Source: Sphingomonas cannabina (GTDB lineage: Bacteria; Pseudomonadota; Alphaproteobacteria; Sphingomonadales; Sphingomonadaceae). Taken from it: DNA of 64,000 bases. Shown piece by piece: positions 8,349 through 19,306 of the stretch; position 1 is the stretch's first letter; each line of letters opens with the position of its first letter. The notes beneath the pieces are model-generated. The model worked only from the letters and a program-made list of their open reading frames with translations, was not told the origin of the DNA and searched no databases. Position numbers and translations under genes: made by a program. The DNA lies in assembly GCF_021391395.1 (NCBI RefSeq), contig NZ_CP090059.1:3395001-3459000 (forward strand), written 5' to 3'.

Positions 8349-8373
8349 GAGTCAATTTAGTCAAGATTTTTGC
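8349..8373 (-). repeat. Isolated box-1 fragment of family F
   Basis: TGAGTCAATTTAGTCAAG is the complement of the TTGACTAAATTGACTC box that ends each full family F element. No other part of the element is present. It lies in the gap between glyS and ppdK. Confidence 0.65.
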
Positions 8374-8480
8374 CTCCCCAGGCGAGCCTGCCCGCGGAAC
8401 ATCTCGTCTCCGCAGGGCTTGAGAGTCCCGATGGTGCAGCGCACCACGGACAGGAAACAGAGTTCCATCAAGGGGATCAG

Positions 8481-11165
<2,685 letters not shown>

Positions 11166-11175
11166 CGGTCCTTTT

Positions 11176-11304
11176 AATCCTCCCCCGCCAGGGGGAGGTG
11201 GCACGCGCAGCGTGACGGAGGGGGAGGAAGCACACCGATAGTTTGTCGCCGTCCTCCCCCTCCGTCAGCCTATGGCTGACACCTCCCCCTGGCGGGGGAG
11301 GATT
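11176..11304. repeat. Family B palindromic repeat, copy 1
   Basis: AATCCTCCCCCGCCAGGGGG with its complement at the far end, plus inner TGACGGAGGGGGAGGA / TCCTCCCCCTCCGTCA boxes. It sits 10 bases after the ppdK stop, between convergent genes. Other copies are at 11908 and 32031. Confidence 0.9.
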
Positions 11305-11340
11305 TGAATGGCGACCCGGCCTGGACCAACCCCGGGAGTA

Positions 11341-11847
11341 TCACCCCCAGCGCCGACCGTGCTCCTCGTCGCGCCCTTCGCGCAGCATCGCCGCCTGGGC
11401 GCGCCAGTCCTCCCGCCCAATGGTGCCGGGCTCGAGCCCCAGCCGCCGTTCGAGCTCGGCCTCGTCCTCGACGCTCATCGTCTCGACCTGCTCATAGGTC
11501 TTGATGCCCTCGGCGTTGATCGCCTTCTCCCGCACCTCGTCGATGCCGCGGATGCGCGAGAGATTGTCGCGGCCCCAGCCGAACCAGCCCCGCCGCGCCG
11601 GCCGGGTATCGGCGCCTTCGACGATCTGGGCGGTGACCGGCGCCGCCCTGGCCAGCCGGTCGCGTTCGGCCTCGGCGGCGGCGATGCGGGCTTCGGCCTC
11701 CTTGCGGTAGACAGCATGATCGACCTCGGCCTGCCGCAACCGCTCGCGCCACTTGCGCCCGCCGGGGTGCGACGCGAGCCCGAACAGCCAGCCCGCGATC
11801 AGGCACAGCGCGAGCACCGCATATTGGGTCGGCGTGGTGAAGATCAT
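11341..11847 (-). CDS. Membrane-anchored coiled-coil protein with a helix-hairpin-helix-like domain
   Basis: 168 residues. One N-terminal transmembrane segment (about 8-27, YAVLALCLIAGWLFGLA) is followed by a charged, probably coiled-coil helix (about 35-75) and a C-terminal domain. The segment NLSRIRGIDEVREKAINAEGIKTYEQVETM resembles the helix-hairpin-helix of proteins that start with a TM helix and end in a DNA-binding-like HhH. The role is unknown; anchoring of nucleic acid at the membrane is only a guess. Flanked by two family B repeats. Confidence 0.7.
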   Translation of the reverse strand: MIFTTPTQYAVLALCLIAGWLFGLASHPGGRKWRERLRQAEVDHAVYRKEAEARIAAAEAERDRLARAAPVTAQIVEGADTRPARRGWFGWGRDNLSRIRGIDEVREKAINAEGIKTYEQVETMSVEDEAELERRLGLEPGTIGREDWRAQAAMLREGRDEEHGRRWG

Positions 11848-11907
11848 ATGCGCCTCCTGTTACGGAGGCCCAACGATGTGGAAGCAGGATGCGTTCCGTA
11901 CCCTTTC

Positions 11908-12033
11908 AATCCTCCCCCGCCAGGGGGAGGTGGCGCCGAAGGCGACGGAGGGGGAGGACGGCGACCCGCTATCGATGTGCTTCCTCCCCCTCCGTCACGC
12001 TTCGCGTGCCACCTCCCCCTGGCGGGGGAGGAT
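11908..12033. repeat. Family B palindromic repeat, copy 2
   Basis: Same arms and inner boxes as copy 1, starting 60 bases upstream of the HhH-like gene. Together with the family F element at 12049-12300 it fills the roughly 520-base gene-free stretch 11848-12370; no further gene is seen there. Confidence 0.9.
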
Positions 12034-12048
12034 CGAAAGGTGTGACCT

Positions 12049-12300
12049 CCTTGCAATGTAGGATTTCGCCTGCTTGGCTCCCGAGGGTCCGGCGCCGTTG
12101 CGGCATCGGCCTGCTCTTTGAGTCCGTCAATCCCGTCCAAGCCGCGCTCTCGTCGCGTCCGATTAGCATCCGCGTCGCGCACCAGTCGCGTGGGTGTCGC
12201 GTGGGTGTCGCGTGGGTGTCGCGTTTCAGTCACCCCCCTCTCGCGACGGGGCTGTATTGGCTCGCGCACATGTCCCGCGAGTCAATTTAGTCAACATTTT
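12049..12300 (-). repeat. Family F composite element, copy 1
   Basis: Read on the minus strand: box 1 (AATGTTGACTAAATTGACTC, 12279-12298), then a variable interior, box 2 (GATTGACGGACTCAAAGAG, near 12114-12132), and box 3 (GCGAAATCCTACATTGCAAGG, 12049-12069). The interior contains three exact tandem copies of an 11-base unit (TGGGTGTCGCG on the plus strand, 12191-12223). A frame starting at ATG 12269 stays open through box 3. It ends about 70 bases before tRNA-Tyr. Confidence 0.8.
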
Positions 12301-12370
12301 CTGATCGATCCCGAGCGAGCGCGCACCGATCGCCGCAAGGGCGCGGGCCTGCTTTCTCATTTACGGATGA

Positions 12371-12456
12371 TGGTGGAAGGGGCTGGATTCGAACCAGCGT
12401 ACACTTGCGTGGGCAGATTTACAGTCTGCTGCCTTTAACCACTCGGCCACCCTTCC
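12371..12456 (-). tRNA. tRNA-Tyr (anticodon GTA)
   Basis: The minus strand folds as a class II tRNA of 86 bases: acceptor stem GGAAGGG with CCCTTCC, a D arm, an anticodon loop ACTGTAAATC holding GTA, a long variable arm and GGTTCGAATCC as the T loop. The 3' CCA is encoded (TGG at 12371-12373). The long variable arm is normal for bacterial tRNA-Tyr. Confidence 0.97.
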
Positions 12457-12607
12457 ACGGGGTGCTCTTGTCGAGGCGAGGGGCGCCCAATGCCGAACGT
12501 GTTGCGCCATGTCAACGCGTGTTCGACTTTGCGGGCGAGCGGCCTTGTCAGCAGGGGCGCCGGTCAATAGCACCGCGACCATCCAAACGATCGAAGGGGG
12601 GATAACG

Positions 12608-14218
12608 ATGCGCCTTGCCCATGCTCTCGCCGCCGTCTCGCTGATCGCGCTCGCCGCGCCCGCGCCGGCCGAGACCGACCGCACCCAGGTCGCCCGCATC
12701 ATCGACGAAGGCACCAACCAGTCGGAGGTGGCGCGCACCGCCGAATATCTCTCCGACTTCATCGGCCCGCGCCTCACCAACTCGCCGAACATGCGCAAGG
12801 CGGAGGAATGGACCCAAGCCAAGTTCCGCGAATGGGGCCTGCGCAACGTCCACAAGGAAGGCTTCGATTTCGGCCGCGGCTGGTGGATCGAGAGCTCCTC
12901 GGTGCGGATGGTGACTCCCCGCCCGATCCAGCTCACCGCGATCCCGATCGCCTGGACGCCGCCGACCAACGGCACCATCTCGGCGCCGGTGATCGTCGCA
13001 CCGATGAGCGCCGAGCGCCATTTCGACGCCTGGCGCGGCAAGCTCCAGGGCAAGATCGTACTGATCTCGCTTCCCACCGATGGCTCGGAGCCCGACAAGC
13101 CGGCCTTCCAGCGGCTGGGCAACGACGACTTCGCCAAGCTCGATCAGTTCAAGCAGCCGCGCTACGATCCCGATGCCACCGACCGGCGCATCAAGCGCTT
13201 CGAGTTCGCCAAGAAGCTCGGCGCCTTCCTGAAGGCCGAGGGCGCCGTCGCCTATGCGACCGAGAGCTACCGCGACGGCAAGCTGGTCCATGGCGAAGGC
13301 TATCTCTACGGCGTCGGCGACACCATGCCGCTGCCCGGCGTGCAGATCGCCGCCGAGGACTATCGCCGCCTCGCCCGCATCGCCAAGGTCGGTCCCGCCC
13401 CGGTGCTCGAGATCAACAGCAACGTCCATTTCGACGACAGCGACACCCAGGCCTACAACGTCTTCGCCGACATCCCCGGCACCGATCCCAAGGCCGGCTA
13501 CGTCATGGCCGGCGCGCATCTCGACTCATGGGTCGCCGGCGACGGCGCGGCCGACAACGGCGCCGGCAGCGCGATGATCATGGAGGCGGCGCGCATCCTC
13601 TCCGCGATGGGGGTGAAGCCGAAGCGCACGATCCGCTTCGCGCTCTGGGCCGGCGAGGAACAGGGGCTGCTCGGCTCGATGGCGTTCGTCGAGAAACACC
13701 TCGCGACGCGCGGCAGCGGCGCCGACACCAGCAGCGGCATCGGCCGGATGATGGGCTGGACCAACCGCTGGCCGATCACCCCGCAGCCGGGCTACGGCGA
13801 CCTCGCCGCCTATTTCAACATCGACAACGGCTCGGGCCGGCTGCGCGGCATCTATGCCGAGAACAATCCGGCGGTGGTGCCGATCTTCAAGGACTGGCTC
13901 GCCCCGTTCGCCTCGATGGGCGCGACGCAGGTGGCCATCTCCAAGACCGGCGGCACCGACCATGTCTTCATGCAGGCGGTCGGCGTGCCGGGCTTCCAGT
14001 TCATCCAGGACCCGCTGGACTATGGCAGCCGGGTGCATCATTCGTCGGTCGACACCTTCGACCATCTGAAGGCCGACGACATGCGCCAGGGCTCGATCGT
14101 GCTCGCCGCCTTCCTGCTGAACGCCGCCAATATGGAGAAGCCCCTGCCCCGCGCGGTGCCGCAGCAGCCCAAGGTCACCGATCCCTTCGCCTATCCCGAT
14201 CCGGACGAGGACCGGTGA
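12608..14218 (+). CDS. Secreted M28-family zinc aminopeptidase
   Basis: 536 residues from the ATG at 12608, preceded by an AAGGGGGG ribosome site; longer starts would spoil the signal peptide (MRLAHALAAVSLIALAAPAPA). A PA-type insert lies between the N-terminal part and the catalytic domain. Zinc-site motifs are visible: AGAHLDSW (His about 304), DGAADNGAGSA, LWAGEEQGLLGS with the catalytic Glu pair, FNIDNG, and GGTDHVFM near the end. It would act in the periplasm or outside on peptides. It is translationally coupled to rlmB by a 4-base overlap, though the two have no obvious functional link. Confidence 0.93.
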   Translation: MRLAHALAAVSLIALAAPAPAETDRTQVARIIDEGTNQSEVARTAEYLSDFIGPRLTNSPNMRKAEEWTQAKFREWGLRNVHKEGFDFGRGWWIESSSVRMVTPRPIQLTAIPIAWTPPTNGTISAPVIVAPMSAERHFDAWRGKLQGKIVLISLPTDGSEPDKPAFQRLGNDDFAKLDQFKQPRYDPDATDRRIKRFEFAKKLGAFLKAEGAVAYATESYRDGKLVHGEGYLYGVGDTMPLPGVQIAAEDYRRLARIAKVGPAPVLEINSNVHFDDSDTQAYNVFADIPGTDPKAGYVMAGAHLDSWVAGDGAADNGAGSAMIMEAARILSAMGVKPKRTIRFALWAGEEQGLLGSMAFVEKHLATRGSGADTSSGIGRMMGWTNRWPITPQPGYGDLAAYFNIDNGSGRLRGIYAENNPAVVPIFKDWLAPFASMGATQVAISKTGGTDHVFMQAVGVPGFQFIQDPLDYGSRVHHSSVDTFDHLKADDMRQGSIVLAAFLLNAANMEKPLPRAVPQQPKVTDPFAYPDPDEDR

Positions 14219-14970
14219 GCCGGCGCGGACACAGGCCCAGCCAGGCACCGGCGTCACGGCCCCGCTTCTGGGGCCGCCACCCGGTGATCGCCGCGCTCGC
14301 CAATCCGGAGCGGACCGTGCGCCGCATCTGGGGCACCCGCGAGGCGCTGGCGGCGCTGGGGCCGTTGCCGAACACGATTCCGGTCACCTTCGCCGACGCC
14401 GCCGACCTCGGCCGGCTGGTGCCGTCGGACGCGCCTCACCAGGGGCTGGTGGCGGAAGTCGATCCGCTCGAGGACATCTGGCTCGGCGACCTCTTGGAGC
14501 AGGGCGCCGGCGACCGCCGTCCGCTGCTGGTGCTCGATCAGGTGACGGACCCGCACAATGTCGGCGCGGTGCTGCGCTCGGCGGCGGCGTTCGACGCGCT
14601 CGGCATCGTCACCCAGGACCGCCACGCTCCGCCCGAGTCCGGCGCGCTGGCGCGCTCGGCCTCGGGCGCGCTGGAGACGGTGCCGTGGGTGCGCGTCGTC
14701 AACCTCGCCCGCGCGCTCGAGGAGATCGCCGAGGCAAGCTACTGGCGGATCGGCCTCACCGGCGCCGGATCGGTGACCCTGGCCGAGGCGCTGGGACCGC
14801 CCAAGGTGTGCCTGGTGCTCGGCGCCGAGGGCGAAGGCATGCGCCAGAACACCGAGGCGCATTGCGACCAGCTTGCGCGGCTGCCGATCTCGCCTAAGGT
14901 CGAAAGCCTGAACGTATCGAATGCCGCCGCGATCGCCCTCTATGCGGTGGCGACCTCCGCGGCGGCCTGA
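14215..14970 (+). CDS. rlmB: 23S rRNA (guanosine-2'-O-)-methyltransferase RlmB (SpoU family)
   Basis: 251 residues from a GTG at 14215 inside the M28 stop (GTGA overlap). It would methylate the ribose of G2251 in the 23S P loop using SAM. The N-terminal substrate-binding domain (FWGRHPVIAALANP) is followed by the trefoil-knot SPOUT domain with its three motifs: DPHNVGAVLRSAAAF, CLVLGAEGEGMR and LPISPKVESLNVSNAAAIALY. Length is normal. The RlmB assignment rather than another SpoU 2'-O-methylase is by overall resemblance. Confidence 0.92.
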   Translation: MSRRGHRPSQAPASRPRFWGRHPVIAALANPERTVRRIWGTREALAALGPLPNTIPVTFADAADLGRLVPSDAPHQGLVAEVDPLEDIWLGDLLEQGAGDRRPLLVLDQVTDPHNVGAVLRSAAAFDALGIVTQDRHAPPESGALARSASGALETVPWVRVVNLARALEEIAEASYWRIGLTGAGSVTLAEALGPPKVCLVLGAEGEGMRQNTEAHCDQLARLPISPKVESLNVSNAAAIALYAVATSAAA

Positions 14971-14986
14971 ACAGGGGTAACCGCAT

Positions 14987-15724
14987 ATGTTGGCTCGTCT
15001 CAGAAGCCTGTCGCTCGCGCTCGCCGCGCCGCTGATCCTGTGGGGCTGCGTGCTGACGCCGGGCAAGTTCGTGTCGACGCTCGACATCCGCGCCGACCGC
15101 AGCTTCGCCTTCACCTATGTCGGCGAGGTCTATGCCGTCGACATGGGCAAGGAGTTCACCAAGGGGCTCAAGGACAGCGACACCGACAAGACGTCGACCG
15201 ATGCGACCGGCGATGAGGCATCCGCGAAAGCGATCGCGGCGCAGGATGTGAAGGGCGACGACGCGAAGGACGGCGAGGACAGCGAGGCCAAGAACAGGGC
15301 GATCGCCGAGGCGCTGTCCAAGGAGGCGGGCTTCCGCAAGGTCCAGTATGTCGGGAACGGCAAGTTCGAGATCGACTATGCCGCCTCGGGCAAGCTCACC
15401 TATCCCTTCCTCTTCCCGTTCAGCAGCGATGCCGAGGTGATCTTCCCCTTCGTGATGGTCGAGCTGCGCGGGGCCGACCGCATCCGGGTCAAGGCGCCGG
15501 CGTTCGGGGCGGATTCGTCGAAGAGCAGCATGTCGGACGCTGGTAAGGCCGCGAACAAGGTCGACGGAACCTTCACGCTCACCACCGATGCCGAGATCGT
15601 CAGCCAGAACAACGAAAGCGGCGCCACGACGGCAGGCGGGAAGAAGACGATCAGCTGGCGCGCGACGCCGACGACCAAGGATACGCCGATGGCGGTGCTG
15701 AAGGTGGCGCCTTTGGCGCCTTGA
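14987..15724 (+). CDS. Conserved lipoprotein of unknown function
   Basis: 245 residues with a lipoprotein signal (ALAAPLILWGC, Cys about 21). The mature protein starts GKFVSTLDIRADRSFAFTYVGEV, a beta-rich opening. It contains a highly charged Asp/Lys stretch (about 60-105) that is probably disordered, and a second beta-rich part (GKFEIDYAASGKLTYPFLFPFSSDAEVIFPFV). It lies 16 bases after rlmB on the same strand. I do not recognise a characterised family. Confidence 0.8.
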   Translation: MLARLRSLSLALAAPLILWGCVLTPGKFVSTLDIRADRSFAFTYVGEVYAVDMGKEFTKGLKDSDTDKTSTDATGDEASAKAIAAQDVKGDDAKDGEDSEAKNRAIAEALSKEAGFRKVQYVGNGKFEIDYAASGKLTYPFLFPFSSDAEVIFPFVMVELRGADRIRVKAPAFGADSSKSSMSDAGKAANKVDGTFTLTTDAEIVSQNNESGATTAGGKKTISWRATPTTKDTPMAVLKVAPLAP

Positions 15725-15767
15725 TCCCGGTTCACGCGAAGGCGCGAAGAAGAAGAAAGAGAGTTTG

Positions 15768-15917
15768 TTCACGCAGAGGCGCGGAGAGCGCAGAGATAGG
15801 TGCCTGTCGGCAATCTCGGCCGCGTCAGTGGCCTTCTTCGGACGATAAGGTCTCGCTGACGCGAGATGATTGCCGCTGGCTAGACATCTCTGCGTCCTCT
15901 GCGCCTCTGCGTGAACC
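15768..15917. repeat. Long inverted repeat with TTCACGCAGAGGCGC arms
   Basis: GTTCACGCAGAGGCGCGGAG at the left faces CTCTGCGCCTCTGCGTGAAC at the right across about 100 bases. It lies between the convergent lipoprotein and ferredoxin genes. No other copy is seen in the window. Confidence 0.8.
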
Positions 15918-15931
15918 AATTAGCGGGACGG

Positions 15932-16249
15932 TCAGTCCTCCGCCGCAATCCTCACCCTCAGACCATCCAGCGCCACGGTGAACTCGATCTGGCATCCGAG
16001 ACGCGAGGTCTCGTCGCGGTCGCTCGACGAATCGAGCAGATCATTCTCGTCCTCGCTCATCGGCGGGAGTTTGGCGGCAAATTCCGGATCGACATGGACG
16101 TGGCAGGTGGCGCACGAGCAGCAGCCGCCGCACAGCGCGAGGAGCTCGTCGAATCCGTTGTCGCGGATCACTTCCATCACCGACAGGCCGGCCTCGCCCT
16201 CGACCGCGCGCTCCTGTCCGTCGCGGGTGGTGACGATCAATGTCGGCAT
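15932..16249 (-). CDS. Adrenodoxin-type [2Fe-2S] ferredoxin
   Basis: 105 residues with the cluster ligands spaced as in vertebrate-type/FdxB ferredoxins: Cys40-x5-Cys46-x2-Cys49 (in [10 protein letters not shown]) and Cys86 (LGCQIEF). It carries single electrons to P450s, Rieske oxygenases or Fe-S cluster assembly in the cytosol. No isc or P450 gene is adjacent, so the partner is open. An extra Cys pair (43, 44) in the ligand loop is unusual but not rare. ATG 16249 gives a complete domain. Confidence 0.95.
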   Translation of the reverse strand: MPTLIVTTRDGQERAVEGEAGLSVMEVIRDNGFDELLALCGGCCSCATCHVHVDPEFAAKLPPMSEDENDLLDSSSDRDETSRLGCQIEFTVALDGLRVRIAAED

Positions 16250-16310
16250 GGCTATCTCCTGACGTTCGCCTGTCCCATGCCGTGCACGTCAACCGAATTC
16301 AAGGAATCCC

Positions 16311-16928
16311 ATGGGCCTATCCGCCGAACAGCTCCGCATCTCGATCGACGCGCTGGCTTCCATCGAACCGGCGTTCGCCGTCGCGCTGCAACGCGCCGGC
16401 TATCCGGAGCCCCGCATCCGCGCGCGTGGCTATGAGACGCTGCTTCGGACCATCGTCGGCCAGCAGGTGAGCGTCGCCGCGGCGCAATCGATCTGGGCTA
16501 GGATGGAAGCGACGCTCGGCGATCTCACCGATCCGGCGAACGTCGCCAAAGCCTCCGACGAGATGCTACGTGCCAGCGGCCTCTCACGGCAGAAGGCAAG
16601 CTATGCCCGCAGCCTCGCCGAGGAGGTCGCCGGCGGCCGGCTCGACCTTGCGAACCTCCCGGAGGACGACGAGGAGGCGATCGCGGCGCTGACCGGCATC
16701 AAGGGCATCGGCCGCTGGTCGGCCGAAATCTACCTGCTGTTCGCCGAGGGGAGGCCCGATGTGTGGCCCGCCGGCGACCTGGCGGTGCAGGTCGAGGTCG
16801 GGCGGCTGCTCGGCCATGCCGAACGGCCCAGCGAGAAGGCTGTGCGTGCCCTCGCCGAGCCATGGCGGCCGCACCGCGGCGCGGCCGCGATCATGGCCTG
16901 GCACCACTACAAGATCGAGGTGATCTGA
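16311..16928 (+). CDS. DNA-3-methyladenine glycosylase (AlkA-like, HhH-GPD)
   Basis: 205 residues. It would remove alkylated purines from DNA, the first step of base excision repair. The helix-hairpin-helix LTGIKGIGRWSAEIYLLFA (about 127-146) is followed by the catalytic Asp in WPAGDLAVQ (D156), and TIVGQQVSVAAA marks the family's first helix pair. It is shorter than E. coli AlkA because the N-terminal beta domain is missing, as in many bacterial homologues. AAGGA precedes the ATG at 16311. Confidence 0.93.
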   Translation: MGLSAEQLRISIDALASIEPAFAVALQRAGYPEPRIRARGYETLLRTIVGQQVSVAAAQSIWARMEATLGDLTDPANVAKASDEMLRASGLSRQKASYARSLAEEVAGGRLDLANLPEDDEEAIAALTGIKGIGRWSAEIYLLFAEGRPDVWPAGDLAVQVEVGRLLGHAERPSEKAVRALAEPWRPHRGAAAIMAWHHYKIEVI

Positions 16929-16934
16929 CGCCGC

Positions 16935-17129
16935 TCAGGTGAAGGGCGACGGCGGCATTGCGGGAATCGGATCGTGATCGATGCGCCAGCCGTGCTGATC
17001 CTTGATCATCCGGGCGTGGCACCCGCGGCACACCGACCGCAAGGCATCGGGATAGTGGACCGCAGCCCCGCGGCTGCGGCGATGCACGCCGAACAGGCAC
17101 AAGACACGCTGCATCAGATGCATGGCCAT
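16935..17129 (-). CDS. Small Cys/His-rich protein of unknown function
   Basis: 64 residues from 17129, or 62 from the second ATG at 17123, which is better placed behind the GGAGGAG ribosome site. The middle reads SVCRGCHARMIKDQHGWRI, with a CxxC pair and His residues that could bind zinc. It ends 7 bases from the glycosylase stop, converging with it. The strong ribosome site and conserved-looking core argue that it is real. Function unknown. Confidence 0.6.
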   Translation of the reverse strand: MAMHLMQRVLCLFGVHRRSRGAAVHYPDALRSVCRGCHARMIKDQHGWRIDHDPIPAMPPSPFT

Positions 17130-17214
17130 TCTCCTCCGTACGCGACGGCAGCCCCTGGCCGATGCCGGTCCATACCACCGATCGCATTGCGATGCACATG
17201 GACGCGCGACATGG

Positions 17215-17244
17215 TTGCGTGAGGGAATCGCACCCTCCTATAGC
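17215..17244 (+). promoter_or_regulatory. Possible sigma-70-type promoter of parE giving a near-leaderless mRNA
   Basis: TTGCGT at 17215-17220 and TATAGC at 17239-17244 are 18 bases apart. The expected start of transcription lies within a few bases of the parE ATG at 17253, and there is no ribosome-binding site, so parE could be translated from a very short leader. Confidence 0.4.
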
Positions 17245-17252
17245 TTTGTTCC

Positions 17253-19232
17253 ATGTCCGAAGATCTGTTCGCCGCGCCCATCCCCTCCTCCAACGACTAC
17301 GACGCATCGTCGATCGAGGTCCTCGAAGGGCTGGAGCCGGTCCGGCGCCGTCCGGGCATGTACATCGGCGGCACCGACGAACGCGCGCTCCACCACCTCG
17401 CGGCCGAGGTCCTCGACAATGCGATGGACGAAGCGGTGGCCGGGCACGCCACACGGATCGAAGTGACGCTGGAGCCCGGCAACCGTCTCACCATCGTCGA
17501 CAATGGGAGAGGTATACCCGTCGATCCCCACCCGAAGTTCAAAGACAAGTCCGCTCTGGAGGTGATCCTCTCGACGCTCCATTCCGGCGGCAAGTTCAAC
17601 GGCAAGGCCTATGCGACCTCGGGCGGCCTGCACGGCGTCGGCGTCAGCGTGGTCAACGCGCTGAGCAAGGACACGGTGATCGAGGTCGCCCGCGACCGGC
17701 AACTCTATCGCCAGAGCTTCTCGCGCGGCGTGACGCTGGGGCCGCTCGAGCATGTCGGCGGCACCCCCAACCGGCGCGGCACCAGCGTCGCCTTCACCCC
17801 CGACGACGAGATCTTCGGGCCGGAGATGCACTTCAAGCCGGCGCGGCTCTACAAGCTCGCCCGCTCCAAGGCCTATCTGTTCGCCGGCGTCGAGATCCGC
17901 TGGAAATGCGATCCCTCGATCATCACCGACGACACGCCGCCCGAGGCGGTGTTCCAGTTCCCCGGCGGCCTCGGCGACCATCTGCGCGAGCAGCTCGCCG
18001 GACGGGAGTGCGCGACCGCGGACTTCTTCGCGGGGCGGCAGGATTTCCCCGACGAGCAGGGCCGCGTCGAATGGGCGGTGGCGTGGCCCTTGTGGTCCGA
18101 CGGCAGCTACAGCTGGTACTGCAACACCATTCCCACGCCCGACGGCGGTACCCATGAGCAGGGCCTGCGCCAGGCGCTCACCCGCGGCCTGCGTGCGTTC
18201 GGCGACCTCGTCGGGCAGAAGAAGGCAAAGGACATCACCGCCGACGACGTGATGACCGGATCGGAGCTGATGCTCTCGGTCTTCATCCGCGACCCGCAGT
18301 TCCAGAGCCAGACCAAGGACCGCCTCACCTCGCCCGAGGCGACCGCGCTGGTCGAGCGCGCGGTGCGCGACCATTTCGACCATTTCCTCGCCGACAACAT
18401 GGAGCGCGGCCGCGCGCTGCTCGGCTACGTCCTCGAGCGGATGGACGAGCGCCTGCGCCGCAAGGCCGAGCGCGAGGTCAAGCGCAAGACCGCCACCTCG
18501 GGCCGCAAGCTCCGCCTCCCCGGCAAGCTCACCGACTGCGCCGCCGACAGCCCGGAGGGGACCGAGCTGTTCATCGTCGAGGGCGATTCGGCCGGCGGCT
18601 CGGCCAAGCAGGCGCGCGACCGCAAGACGCAGGCGATCCTGCCGATCCGGGGCAAGATCCTGAACGTCGCCTCCGCCACCTCGGCCAAGATCCTGGCCAA
18701 CCAGGAGATCGCCGACCTGATCCAGGCGCTGGGCTGCGGCACGCGGAAGGACTGCGTCCCCGACAACCTGCGCTACGAGCGCATCGTCATCATGACCGAC
18801 GCCGACGTCGACGGGGCGCACATCGCCACGCTGCTGATGACCTTCTTCTTCCAGGAGATGCCGGAGCTGGTACGGCGCGGGCACCTCTATCTCGCCCAGC
18901 CGCCACTTTTCCGCCTGACGGTGGGATCGAAGTCGATCTATGCCCGCGACGACGCCCACCGCGCCGAGATCGAGGCGAACGAGTTCAAGGGCAAGAAGGT
19001 CGAGGTGTCGCGCTTCAAGGGGCTGGGCGAGATGAACCCGCAGCAGCTCAAGGAAACGACGATGGACCCGGCGACGCGCCAGCTCCTCCGCATCACGCTG
19101 CCGCAGGAATATGAGGAGCGCGCCGGGGTGAAGGACCTGGTCGACCGGCTGATGGGCAACAACCCGGCGCACCGCTTCGCCTTCATCCAGGAGAACGCCG
19201 CGCGGCTGGAGGAAGAGGCGATCGACGCCTGA
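17253..19232 (+). CDS. parE: DNA topoisomerase IV subunit B
   Basis: 659 residues. It is the ATPase subunit of the type II topoisomerase that decatenates daughter chromosomes; the partner ParC is not in the window. Visible are the GHKL ATP site (VLDNAMDEAVAG, IVDNGRGIPVD, GGLHGVGVSVVNALS), the transducer domain, and the TOPRIM domain (FIVEGDSAGGSAKQARDR, MTDADVDGAHIATLL). The protein ends RFAFIQENAARLEEEAIDA, as expected for ParE of this group. GyrB is ruled out mainly by the shorter length and C-terminal sequence. Confidence 0.96.
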   Translation: MSEDLFAAPIPSSNDYDASSIEVLEGLEPVRRRPGMYIGGTDERALHHLAAEVLDNAMDEAVAGHATRIEVTLEPGNRLTIVDNGRGIPVDPHPKFKDKSALEVILSTLHSGGKFNGKAYATSGGLHGVGVSVVNALSKDTVIEVARDRQLYRQSFSRGVTLGPLEHVGGTPNRRGTSVAFTPDDEIFGPEMHFKPARLYKLARSKAYLFAGVEIRWKCDPSIITDDTPPEAVFQFPGGLGDHLREQLAGRECATADFFAGRQDFPDEQGRVEWAVAWPLWSDGSYSWYCNTIPTPDGGTHEQGLRQALTRGLRAFGDLVGQKKAKDITADDVMTGSELMLSVFIRDPQFQSQTKDRLTSPEATALVERAVRDHFDHFLADNMERGRALLGYVLERMDERLRRKAEREVKRKTATSGRKLRLPGKLTDCAADSPEGTELFIVEGDSAGGSAKQARDRKTQAILPIRGKILNVASATSAKILANQEIADLIQALGCGTRKDCVPDNLRYERIVIMTDADVDGAHIATLLMTFFFQEMPELVRRGHLYLAQPPLFRLTVGSKSIYARDDAHRAEIEANEFKGKKVEVSRFKGLGEMNPQQLKETTMDPATRQLLRITLPQEYEERAGVKDLVDRLMGNNPAHRFAFIQENAARLEEEAIDA

Positions 19233-19260
19233 CGCACGGCGGTCCTTGCCCTACGGAGAT

Positions 19261-19286
19261 TTGTGTATTATTCGAGTAATACACAA
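19261..19286. promoter_or_regulatory. Near-perfect palindrome upstream of the serine hydrolase (operator candidate)
   Basis: TTGTGTATTA and TAATACACAA, 10-base arms, are separated by TTCGAG, about 20 bases before the start codon. The palindrome is AT-rich in a GC-rich region and has no following T-run, so it fits a repressor site better than a terminator. Confidence 0.5.
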
Positions 19287-19306
19287 TCCTTGGGGGGAAT
19301 GCCGTG

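Noticed and set aside
12181..12224. Possible CRISPR array
   Set aside because: The repeat unit is 11 bases in direct tandem with no spacers and no cas genes nearby.
17238..19172. 644-codon open frame antisense to parE
   Set aside because: Shadow of parE; composition and lack of motifs argue against a gene.
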